Positions 9,104-15,614 of a stretch of 64,000 nt of DNA are shown one piece after another. Every line of letters begins with the position of its first letter. Position 1 is the first letter of the stretch. Under the pieces are notes generated by a model. It ran no database searches. It was not told where the DNA came from and was given only the letters and a program-made list of their open reading frames with translations. The stretch comes from Subtercola vilae (GTDB lineage: Bacteria; Actinomycetota; Actinomycetes; Actinomycetales; Microbacteriaceae). The stretch spans positions 1 to 64,000 of the forward strand of contig NZ_QYRT01000011.1 in the NCBI RefSeq assembly GCF_004923255.1, written 5' to 3'. The translations under genes and the position numbers were made by a program.

Positions 9104-9972
9104 GCCGAGGCCTCTGCGATGCCGGAAGTGTCGGAACTGCCGGTGCTGCCGGTGCTGCCGGTGCCGCGCGGCGCGTGGGCGTCGAACAGAAGCTCGCTGA
9201 GGTGGTCGACGATCTCGTGGAACTCGGGGCTTCGAAGCGTGTCGGCCGAACGCGGGCGCGGCAGGTTGATGGGCACCATCTCGACAATGCGGCCCGGGCG
9301 AGCCGACATCACGGCGACGTAGTCTGACAGCAACACGGCCTCGGCGATGCCGTGGGTCACCATCAGGGTGGTGACGGGCCGCTCGCTCCAGATGCGCTGC
9401 AACTCGAGGTTGAGGCGCTGGCGGGTCATGTCGTCGAGCGCACCGAACGGTTCGTCGAGCAGCAGGAAGTCGGGGCGCACCACCAGTGACCGGGCGATGG
9501 AGACGCGCTGGCGCATCCCGCCGGAGAGCTGCGAGGGCCGGGCGTTCTCGAAGCCGGTGAGCCCGACCAGGTCGATGAGCTCCTGCACAGCCGTGTCATC
9601 GCGTCTGCCGATGATTTCGAGGGGGAGACGGATGTTCGTGCGAACCGAGCGCCATGGCAGCAGCGCCGAATCCTGAAAGGCGATGCCGAGGTTTCCGCGT
9701 TCGCGACTGCGGCCGCGGCGTGCCACCTCGCCGTTCACGCTCGCGGTGCCCTCTGAGGGGGTCTCAAGGCCAGCCAGGATGCGGAGAATCGTCGATTTTC
9801 CGCATCCTGACGGCCCGAGAAGAGAGACAAACGACCCACGCGGTGTCGTCAGGTTGATGCCGTCGAGCGCGGTGACGCTTGTGCGGCCGAGCCGAAATGT
9901 CTTTGACAGGTCGGTTACGGCGACACCGATGGCGTCAGCCGACACGGTTGTGGGCGTTGTCTCCATCATCAT
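9100..9972 (-). CDS. ABC transporter ATP-binding protein (SsuB/TauB/NrtD-like)
   Basis: 290-residue nucleotide-binding subunit. Walker [10 protein letters not shown] near residue 54, the Q-loop at AFQDS, signature LSGGMRQRV near 148, Walker B LLLDEP near 170 and the switch His in VTHGIAEAV near 205 are all intact. The sequence is closest to the nitrate/sulfonate/taurine ATPase group. The last about 25 residues are a Ser/Thr/Gly low-complexity tail encoded by short repeats. Three consecutive ATG codons occur at the start; the first gives an ATGA overlap with the substrate-binding protein stop. It powers import with the two permeases downstream. Confidence 0.9.
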   Translation of the reverse strand: MMMETTPTTVSADAIGVAVTDLSKTFRLGRTSVTALDGINLTTPRGSFVSLLGPSGCGKSTILRILAGLETPSEGTASVNGEVARRGRSRERGNLGIAFQDSALLPWRSVRTNIRLPLEIIGRRDDTAVQELIDLVGLTGFENARPSQLSGGMRQRVSIARSLVVRPDFLLLDEPFGALDDMTRQRLNLELQRIWSERPVTTLMVTHGIAEAVLLSDYVAVMSARPGRIVEMVPINLPRPRSADTLRSPEFHEIVDHLSELLFDAHAPRGTGSTGSTGSSDTSGIAEASA

Positions 9973-11021
9973 TTGAGATCCGGGTTCTCCTTGTAGACGT
10001 CGTTGATGACCGACGTGTCGAACAGCTGGTCAGCGGTGATGTCGATCTTCGCCAGCTTCAAAGCGGTGATCGACTGGTCGACCAGGGCCGGCGTGATCGT
10101 CAGCAGACCGTTGGCCTTGGTGTCGTCGGTCACCATCAGGGTGTTCTGAATCGTGATCGCCGCGAGCTGTGAGTCGTAGTTGAAGTTCTGGTCTTTTCCG
10201 TAGGTCTCGACCGTGATCTTCGTTGCGGTGGCGGGGTCTGCCACGGCGTCTTTCCAGCCCTTGATGATGGCTTTCAGCGCCGCCTTGAGCTCGTCGCGGT
10301 GGTTGTCGATGGTGTCTTGCGACGCCACGAGGGTCTCGCCGACGAGCGGCAGGCCCTGGTCGGCCAGTAAGAACTGAACGGACGGGGTCTTGGCCGTGCC
10401 GACGGTACCGGTGAACGAGGTCGTGTACCCGTTGTATCCGTCGACCTGGCCGCTGGCGAGCTGGTCGGGGCCGTTGGTCTGCGGCACCGTCTTGACGTCG
10501 TCGCTGGTCAGGTTGTTAGCCGCCAGGAAGGCCTGCCACGCGAGCGTGTTGAAGTCGGAGACCGCGATGGTCTTGCCCTTCAGCGAGGCGGCCGTCTTCA
10601 GCGGTGAGCTGGCGAGCGACACCACGTTGAACGGGTTCTTCTGGTAGTCGGCGGCGATGATCTTGATCGCCGCACCCTTGACCACGGCGGGCGCCGTGAT
10701 GAGCGGCGAGCTGATTCCGATCAGCGACTTGCCGGTCGCGACCTGGGCTTCGGCCGACACGGCCGACGAGCCACCCGCCGTCAGGCTCACCGAGTTGAAG
10801 CCGGCAGAGGTGAAGTAGCCGTTCTTGTCGGCGAAGAACTCACCGGCGAACTCGGTGTTCTTCAGGTAGGAGAGCTGAATGTCGATGTCGCCGTAGCTGG
10901 CGGCGGCACCCGAGGTGCTGGGCGAGGTCGAGGCGCCACTCGAGCAGGCGGAGAGAGCAATGGCGGCGGCGACGCCGAGTGCGGCGATCGACGCGAGTCG
11001 ACCGGTGCGGGAAAGTTTCAC
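9969..11021 (-). CDS. NMT1/THI5-type ABC substrate-binding lipoprotein
   Basis: 350-residue secreted binding protein. The signal peptide ends in the lipobox ALSAC near residue 27, so it should be a membrane-anchored lipoprotein. The mature part has the NMT1/THI5-like fold signature: [14 protein letters not shown], then the ligand-loop GGSSAVS and [12 protein letters not shown]. Family members bind sulfonates, taurine, nitrate or pyrimidine thiamine precursors. The GTG at 11021 is chosen because AGAGGA sits 6-7 nt upstream and it opens directly into the basic n-region VKLSRTGR; the 47 codons of open frame before it encode an implausible Thr/His/Pro stretch made by tandem repeats. It is the first gene of the transporter-amidohydrolase run. 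Confidence 0.9.
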   Translation of the reverse strand: MKLSRTGRLASIAALGVAAAIALSACSSGASTSPSTSGAAASYGDIDIQLSYLKNTEFAGEFFADKNGYFTSAGFNSVSLTAGGSSAVSAEAQVATGKSLIGISSPLITAPAVVKGAAIKIIAADYQKNPFNVVSLASSPLKTAASLKGKTIAVSDFNTLAWQAFLAANNLTSDDVKTVPQTNGPDQLASGQVDGYNGYTTSFTGTVGTAKTPSVQFLLADQGLPLVGETLVASQDTIDNHRDELKAALKAIIKGWKDAVADPATATKITVETYGKDQNFNYDSQLAAITIQNTLMVTDDTKANGLLTITPALVDQSITALKLAKIDITADQLFDTSVINDVYKENPDLK

Positions 11022-11097
11022 GGTGTGTCCTCTGTGGCTTCTGATGGATGCGGGCGGGGTGTGTGCGAGCGGGTCGTGCTGCGGCGTACGCGGTGTG

Positions 11098-11152
11098 CGG
11101 GTTGTGAGCGGGTTGTGAGCGGGTTGTGTGCGGTTTGTGTGCGAATTATGTG
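11098..11152. repeat. Five degenerate 11-bp direct repeats (consensus cgggttgtgag)
   Basis: Units start at 11098, 11109, 11120, 11131 and 11142. The first two are identical and the others drift progressively (cgggttgtgtg, cggtttgtgtg, cgaattatgtg). The 11-bp period is close to one helical turn. The array is 77-131 bp upstream of the lipoprotein GTG. Confidence 0.8.
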
Positions 11153-11215
11153 CACTGCTCACGCAGCTGTGAGAACTCGAACAATCCGACGATAACGGCT
11201 GCCAGATTCATCTAG

Positions 11216-11227
11216 TCAACAAGTTGA
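11216..11227. promoter_or_regulatory. Candidate operator (tcaac-aa-gttga) before the transporter operon
   Basis: Perfect 5-bp arms are separated by AA. It shares the 9-mer aacaagttg with the larger inverted repeat at 12697-12712, which sits immediately upstream of the monooxygenase and just past the GntR gene. The shared half-site suggests one regulator controls both transcription units. Binding by the GntR protein is an inference. Confidence 0.4.
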
Positions 11228-11338
11228 AATGTAGCGACACAATGGAGAATCGCACCAAAGGCCGAGCGGCTGCTGGGGGTGCTCCGGTGCGAGAGGCGAA
11301 ATCGTTTCGGGCACGTTTCGGGAGGTTTCGGGCGCACG

Positions 11339-12646
11339 TCAGAACGCCAGCAGGTTCTCGCGAAAAGTCGGGAACTCGTACGACGTTCGCACGACGCCCC
11401 TCCGCTGCAATGCCGGTACCAACGCTTCGGTCAACCCCGCGATGTGCGCGCGGCTCGGCTGAAAACCGGGGGCGCCGAAAAGGAATCCGTCACCGCCGAT
11501 CTCGTCGATGGCAGCCACCATGGTGTCGGCGATGGTCTCGGCGGTGCCTACCAGGTCGATGCAGTCCGACGCGAACCCCATCTCGATCACACACTGCCGC
11601 AGCGTTTTGCCCGTGCCCCACTGCGCGAGCCGGGCGAGCAGCCCCGCACTGCCCTCGGTCTCGATCACCGGCAGGGGTTCGTCGAGGTCGTACACCGATA
11701 AGTCGTGCCCGGTGTACGCCGAGAGCCGCGCGAGCACGTCGATCTGAAAGCGGTGGGTCTGCATGAAGGCCGTGTACGCCGCCTGTGCCTCTTCGTCGGT
11801 TCGACCGACGATCGGCGTCACCAGAAAGAGCACTTTGCAGCTGTCGGGGTCGCGGCCCGCGAGCTCCATACGGCGGCGAATGTCGGTGCGGTAGGCCTTC
11901 ATCCCCTCGATTCCGCGGGCGGTGGCCACCACCACTTCGGCGTGATCAGCAGCAAACTGGCGGCCGCGGTCTGACGCGCCGGCCTGAATGAACACCGGGC
12001 GGCCCTGCGGCGAGCGCACCGTGTTCAGCGGCCCCTTGGTCTGGTGCCATCTGCCCTTGAAGTCGACCGGATGCACTTTCGAAGGGTCGGCATAGACGCC
12101 GCTCTCGTGGTCGAGTATCACAGCGTCTGGCTCCCACGAGTTCCAGAGCGCCGAAGCGGCCGCCACGAACTCGTCGGCACGGTCGTACCGTTCGTCGTGC
12201 GGAGGCAATGGTTTGCTGCCGAAGTTGGCCGCCACGGCGTCTCCGCTCGTGGTCACCATGTTCCAGCCGAAACGCCCGCCGAGCAGACTGTCGACGGTCG
12301 ATGACACCCGCGCCAGCGTGAACGGGGCGTAGTACGTGGTCGACATGGTCGCGGCGACCCCGATGCGGGTGGTGTTCGCCCCCACGGCCACCGACAGCGG
12401 CACGGGGTCGTGTTTCGGGGCGACGAGCGCTTCGCGGAGGTACTCGTCGGTCGACCCGCCGAAGGCATCCGGAATGGCAAGCGAGTCTTCGAAGAGGATG
12501 AAGTCGAAGCAGGCGCGCTCGAGGTCGCGTGCGATGTCGATGTAGAAACGGCCGTCGGCGAAGGCTCCGCCACCCGACGACAGCGGGCCGTTCCACTCGT
12601 CGGGGGCGAATGAGGTGAAGAATCCGAGATGAAAGGGGAGGGTCAC
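11339..12646 (-). CDS. NtaA/SnaA/DszA-family FMN-dependent monooxygenase (second paralogue)
   Basis: 435-residue LLM flavin monooxygenase. LGFFTSF at the N terminus, LLGGRFGWNMVTT near 117 and VFIQAGASDRGRQFAADHAE near 215 place it in the same family as the monooxygenase at 642-2018, but the two are clearly diverged and not a recent duplication. The GTG at 12646 has AGGA upstream and opens into TLPFHLGFF; a further 21 codons of open frame run upstream across the putative operator. It follows the GntR gene and precedes the transporter operon after a 317-bp gap. It probably needs a flavin reductase encoded elsewhere. Confidence 0.87.
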   Translation of the reverse strand: MTLPFHLGFFTSFAPDEWNGPLSSGGGAFADGRFYIDIARDLERACFDFILFEDSLAIPDAFGGSTDEYLREALVAPKHDPVPLSVAVGANTTRIGVAATMSTTYYAPFTLARVSSTVDSLLGGRFGWNMVTTSGDAVAANFGSKPLPPHDERYDRADEFVAAASALWNSWEPDAVILDHESGVYADPSKVHPVDFKGRWHQTKGPLNTVRSPQGRPVFIQAGASDRGRQFAADHAEVVVATARGIEGMKAYRTDIRRRMELAGRDPDSCKVLFLVTPIVGRTDEEAQAAYTAFMQTHRFQIDVLARLSAYTGHDLSVYDLDEPLPVIETEGSAGLLARLAQWGTGKTLRQCVIEMGFASDCIDLVGTAETIADTMVAAIDEIGGDGFLFGAPGFQPSRAHIAGLTEALVPALQRRGVVRTSYEFPTFRENLLAF

Positions 12647-12696
12647 CCTTCTATCCTGCGCTCGGGGTTCACGCCCTGTTTTGCGAGCAGATGACG

Positions 12697-12712
12697 AACT
12701 TGTAAACAAGTT
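12697..12712. promoter_or_regulatory. Candidate GntR operator, inverted repeat aacttgt-aa-acaagtt
   Basis: A perfect 16-bp inverted repeat has 7-bp arms around AA. It lies 51 bp upstream of the monooxygenase GTG, in the gap after the GntR gene. The symmetry and A/T-rich centre fit GntR-family operators. Half of the element recurs at 11216-11227. Confidence 0.55.
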
Positions 12713-12733
12713 GGCCCAGCGAAGACCGTCGGG

Positions 12734-13492
12734 TCAGACCGTGCTCCAGGGCGGCCGCACGGTTCGCACCAACGAGTAGCTCACGAGGCCCGGGCGGTGG
12801 TACTCGAGGGTGTGGAAGAGACGGCGTCCGCTTGCGCTCACGCCGATCTGCTCGAGGGTCAGAACGGGGGAGCCGAGAGGCAGGTCGAGAAGAGCGCTCA
12901 TGCGGGCATCCAGAGCCACCACACCCGGCGTCGCGATCTCCCAGATGACAGGCTCGCCCCACAGCGCCGCCGCCGCAGCGAACACCGAGGGCTGAACTTC
13001 GCCGTCGAATCCGGTCGGCAGCGCGAGGCGGTCTTCGGCGACCATTGCAGGCACACCATCGGCGAACCAGCGCTTCACCGTGAAGCTGCACTGGGTACTG
13101 ACCCCCGTCTCGAGCAGGGCCGCGATCGCTTTCGGCAGCGCCTCGATAGCCGTCGAGACGACCTCGACCGTGCCTGTGTAGCCCATGCGGCTGAGCAGTT
13201 CTGCGTGTTCGAACTGCTCCTCCATGCGCACGCTCATGCGCAGCGCCATGGGGTCGACCGTCGTCGCGGCGCCCTGGCGGCGGCGCAACACCCCACTTCG
13301 TTCGAGCTCGAGCAGAGAGTGCCGCAACTGCTGGCGCGAACAGCCCAGCGTGACGCTCAACTCCATTTCGCCGGGCAGCGGGGCGTGGCGCTCGGCGGCC
13401 TCCCGAACGTAGCGAAGCACTCCGGCGCGCACCCGGTCTTCTTCGTCGGTCGTTCGCCGAGGTGTCGGGATGCTCGGAAAAACGCCCGTCAC
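12734..13492 (-). CDS. GntR-family transcriptional regulator with UTRA effector domain
   Basis: About 252 residues. The N-terminal winged helix-turn-helix covers roughly residues 20-80 (PLPGEMELS, CSRQQLRHSLLELERSGVLRRRQG). A UTRA ligand-sensing domain follows, ending in RLFHTLEYHRPGLVSYSLVRT. The frame is open much further upstream but encodes a Pro/Ser-rich shadow of the neighbouring gene. GTG at 13492 is the most reasonable start, though no strong ribosome site is visible, so the N terminus is uncertain. It lies between the PLP enzyme and the monooxygenase and is the obvious local regulator; the inverted repeat beyond its 3' end is a likely target. Confidence 0.82.
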   Translation of the reverse strand: MTGVFPSIPTPRRTTDEEDRVRAGVLRYVREAAERHAPLPGEMELSVTLGCSRQQLRHSLLELERSGVLRRRQGAATTVDPMALRMSVRMEEQFEHAELLSRMGYTGTVEVVSTAIEALPKAIAALLETGVSTQCSFTVKRWFADGVPAMVAEDRLALPTGFDGEVQPSVFAAAAALWGEPVIWEIATPGVVALDARMSALLDLPLGSPVLTLEQIGVSASGRRLFHTLEYHRPGLVSYSLVRTVRPPWSTV

Positions 13493-13547
13493 CGCAGGCC
13501 CCGGGCGTTGATACTCGACGTCATGCGCCCAGCATAAGCCGAAACGG

Positions 13548-14909
13548 CTACAGTGCCGGCGTGATGGCGCCGATGGTGCAGCCGTAGTCGTCGAGCAGAG
13601 CGATAGTGCGCCAGCGGTCGAACGCGCCGCACGGGTGGCTGATTCCGAACCGCAGAACGGTACCGGGGGAGAGCCGGGTCTCGGTGGGAACGCGCAGGAA
13701 GGCGTGGTGGTCGTTGACGCCGGTGATGACCCAGCTGGTGGTGTCGGTGGTGGTAGCAGTGGTGGTTTCGGTGGTGGCATCGGGGGAGAGGGCATCCAGT
13801 ACCCCCAGCAGCACGGGAAGCCGGTCGTCAGTGGGGGCTTCGCGGCGCCCGAACCCCACGATCACGAGCCCGGGCTCGGGTTCTGAGAGCACACTCGCCC
13901 ACAGTTCGAAGGCCGGCTCGAAGCGGGTTGCGGGGTTGTCGTCGCGCGCCAGGCCGAAGGGCGAGGTTCGTTCGTAGACGCCGTGGTCGTGGGTGATGTA
14001 GCAGCCACTGCGCAGAACGCAGATGGTCTCAAAGTCGACCGCGCCGGGCCCGAGCTCGGTCACCACAAGGTCGAAGTACGAGCTGCCTCCGGCCGTGACA
14101 ATCGGGATGCACATGAAGAGACCCTCGTCGTGAAGCGTGACCACCAGTTCGCGCATCGCCACCAGCAGTTCCCGGGCGCCGGGCGGAAACGCTCCACCCG
14201 CCAGTGGAATCAGTCCCTCGAACCCGGCCACGCCCGCGAGTTCGAGCAGACCCGACTTCGCCACGCGGCGGCCGAGGGCGAGCGCATCTGCCGCGCTGCG
14301 GGTTCCGGTGCGGCCGCCCGTGAACCCCACCTCGAGCAGCACCCTCAGCCGCCGGGCGGGCTGCAGCCGTCCGAGTTCGCGTTCGAGCAACTCAGCACCC
14401 TCGACCGAGTCGATGTAGCAGAGGTACTCTGCTACCGGATGCTCTGCTAGAAATGTCTCTGCCACGAACTCGATCGCGGCGCTGTCGACCAGCACGTTGG
14501 CGTGCAGGATACGCGGCACACCGAACGTCACGAGCTGGCGCACCTGCGCCGTGGTCGCCGCAGTCATCGCCCATGCTCCCGCCGCGAGCTGACGCCGGCA
14601 CAATTCCTCTGAGAGATGCGTCTTCGCGTGAGGCGCGAGTTCGACGCCCGCCTCGGCGCAGAACCGGCTCATCAGGTCGACATTGTGTACCAGCGCCGAA
14701 TTCTTCAGCACCATGCGTGGCAGATCGCCGCCCATCGCGGTTCTCACGGCGGCCGGGGGCCACGCGGTCGTCGGCCAGCCGGTCGTCGGCCACACATCAG
14801 GCAGATCAGTCACAGGATTCACACGAACAACGGTATCGCCCTGCCCTGCGCGGCGTTCCGCTGTGGCCTGTCGAATCCACCAAACGCCAGCGGGCGACGA
14901 CGTCGACAT
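13548..14909 (-). CDS. D-threonine aldolase / D-serine dehydratase-like PLP enzyme (fold type III)
   Basis: 453 residues from the ATG at 14909. The alanine-racemase-type barrel carries the PLP lysine in PHAKTH at about K96. The C-terminal beta domain has the zinc motif HPC (H425, C427) typical of the DSD1 / D-threonine aldolase group. Such enzymes cleave or deaminate D-beta-hydroxy amino acids. Residues about 375-392 are a Thr-rich insertion from GGT-type repeats and vary in this family. A GTG at 14822 is an alternative start. It is the most upstream minus-strand gene of the locus, and with the D-aminoacylase-like gene it hints at D-amino-acid chemistry. Confidence 0.8.
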   Translation of the reverse strand: MSTSSPAGVWWIRQATAERRAGQGDTVVRVNPVTDLPDVWPTTGWPTTAWPPAAVRTAMGGDLPRMVLKNSALVHNVDLMSRFCAEAGVELAPHAKTHLSEELCRRQLAAGAWAMTAATTAQVRQLVTFGVPRILHANVLVDSAAIEFVAETFLAEHPVAEYLCYIDSVEGAELLERELGRLQPARRLRVLLEVGFTGGRTGTRSAADALALGRRVAKSGLLELAGVAGFEGLIPLAGGAFPPGARELLVAMRELVVTLHDEGLFMCIPIVTAGGSSYFDLVVTELGPGAVDFETICVLRSGCYITHDHGVYERTSPFGLARDDNPATRFEPAFELWASVLSEPEPGLVIVGFGRREAPTDDRLPVLLGVLDALSPDATTETTTATTTDTTSWVITGVNDHHAFLRVPTETRLSPGTVLRFGISHPCGAFDRWRTIALLDDYGCTIGAITPAL

Positions 14910-15065
14910 CTCGGGCGATGCTCCGAAGAGACCAGGCGCACCCGCGTGCTCTGCTTAGGAGGAACAGATCGCGTGAGCGACGCGATCCGCCGACAGTCAA
15001 GGAAAACCGCCATGCCGCCCTCTCCCCACGCAGCCCGACGCCACGTGATGCTTCTCTTCCCGGCA

Positions 15066-15119
15066 GCCGTCACCACAGCCGTAGCCGTCACCACAGCCGT
15101 AGCCGTCACCACAGCCGTA
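15066..15119. repeat. Three perfect 18-bp tandem repeats (gccgtcaccacagccgta)
   Basis: Copies at 15066-15083, 15084-15101 and 15102-15119 are identical, followed by a 7-bp partial copy. The array ends 25 bp before the start of the DUF296 gene and supplies the in-frame TAG that fixes the earliest possible start of that gene. A short open frame through it would read Ala-Val-Thr-Thr-Ala-Val repeats, which I do not regard as a gene. Confidence 0.9.
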
Positions 15120-15144
15120 GCCGTCAGCACGACCCCCAGCACCC

Positions 15145-15612
15145 GTGCTCAGCGCTGAGCTGGTCTGCGGCCGTCGCGTGGCGGTCGTGCTGCAGCCGGG
15201 CGACGACGTGATTCGGTCGATCGTCGACGCGTGCATCCTGCACCGCATCAGGCAGGGCTACATTGCGATGTTTCTGGGCGCGTTTCGCTCGGCTCGCCTC
15301 ATTGCCACTACGAATCCGGCCACCGATCCCGAGCCTCCCCTCGGCGCCGAAGTGACCGTCGCGTACACCGAGGGCACCGGCAGCGGTTCGATCGTCTGGA
15401 ACGCCGACGCCGGCGAACCCCGCGTACATCTGCACGTGGCCCTCGGCGTCAAAGACGAGGGCGGACTGGCCTACGCCGGGCACCTGCTCGGCGCCGTCAC
15501 GCACTACACGGCTGAGCTGGTCATCGACGAGGTGTTGGCTCCCACGATGGTTCGTGTGGCCGACGAGCAGGCCTTCGGACTCGAGAATCTCGTGTTCAGG
15601 CCGGGCCCCTGA
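15145..15612 (+). CDS. PPC/DUF296 domain DNA-binding-like protein
   Basis: 155 residues forming one PPC (DUF296) domain: an N-terminal strand-helix with QPGDDVIRSIVDACILHRI, then PRVHLHVALG near 91 and GHLLGAVTHYTAELVIDEV near 112, the conserved core of the family. In plants this domain sits with AT-hooks; bacterial stand-alone copies are trimeric and of unknown role. No AT-hook is present. The GTG is the first usable start after an in-frame stop created by the 18-bp repeats, and it has no obvious ribosome site. It is divergent from the PLP-enzyme gene and convergent with pucR, ending 2 bp from that gene's stop. Confidence 0.8.
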   Translation: MLSAELVCGRRVAVVLQPGDDVIRSIVDACILHRIRQGYIAMFLGAFRSARLIATTNPATDPEPPLGAEVTVAYTEGTGSGSIVWNADAGEPRVHLHVALGVKDEGGLAYAGHLLGAVTHYTAELVIDEVLAPTMVRVADEQAFGLENLVFRPGP

Positions 15613-15614
15613 GC

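Larger units (their letters stand above)
11022..11338. other. Non-coding leader and promoter region of the transporter operon
   Basis: This 317-bp gap lies between the second monooxygenase and the lipoprotein gene, both on the minus strand. It holds a ribosome site next to 11021, five 11-bp direct repeats (11098-11152) and an inverted repeat at 11216-11227 that resembles the one beside the GntR gene. No convincing gene, terminator hairpin or known riboswitch is visible. Confidence 0.6.

Noticed and set aside
11022-11338. TPP or other riboswitch before the NMT1/THI5-type transporter gene
   Set aside because: The binding-protein family suggested thiamine-precursor uptake, but no THI-box core is visible, so I do not propose a thiamine role.
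15012-15158. Short plus-strand frame encoding Ala-Val-Thr-Thr repeats
   Set aside because: It is a direct readout of the 18-bp tandem repeats, with no ribosome site or family match.
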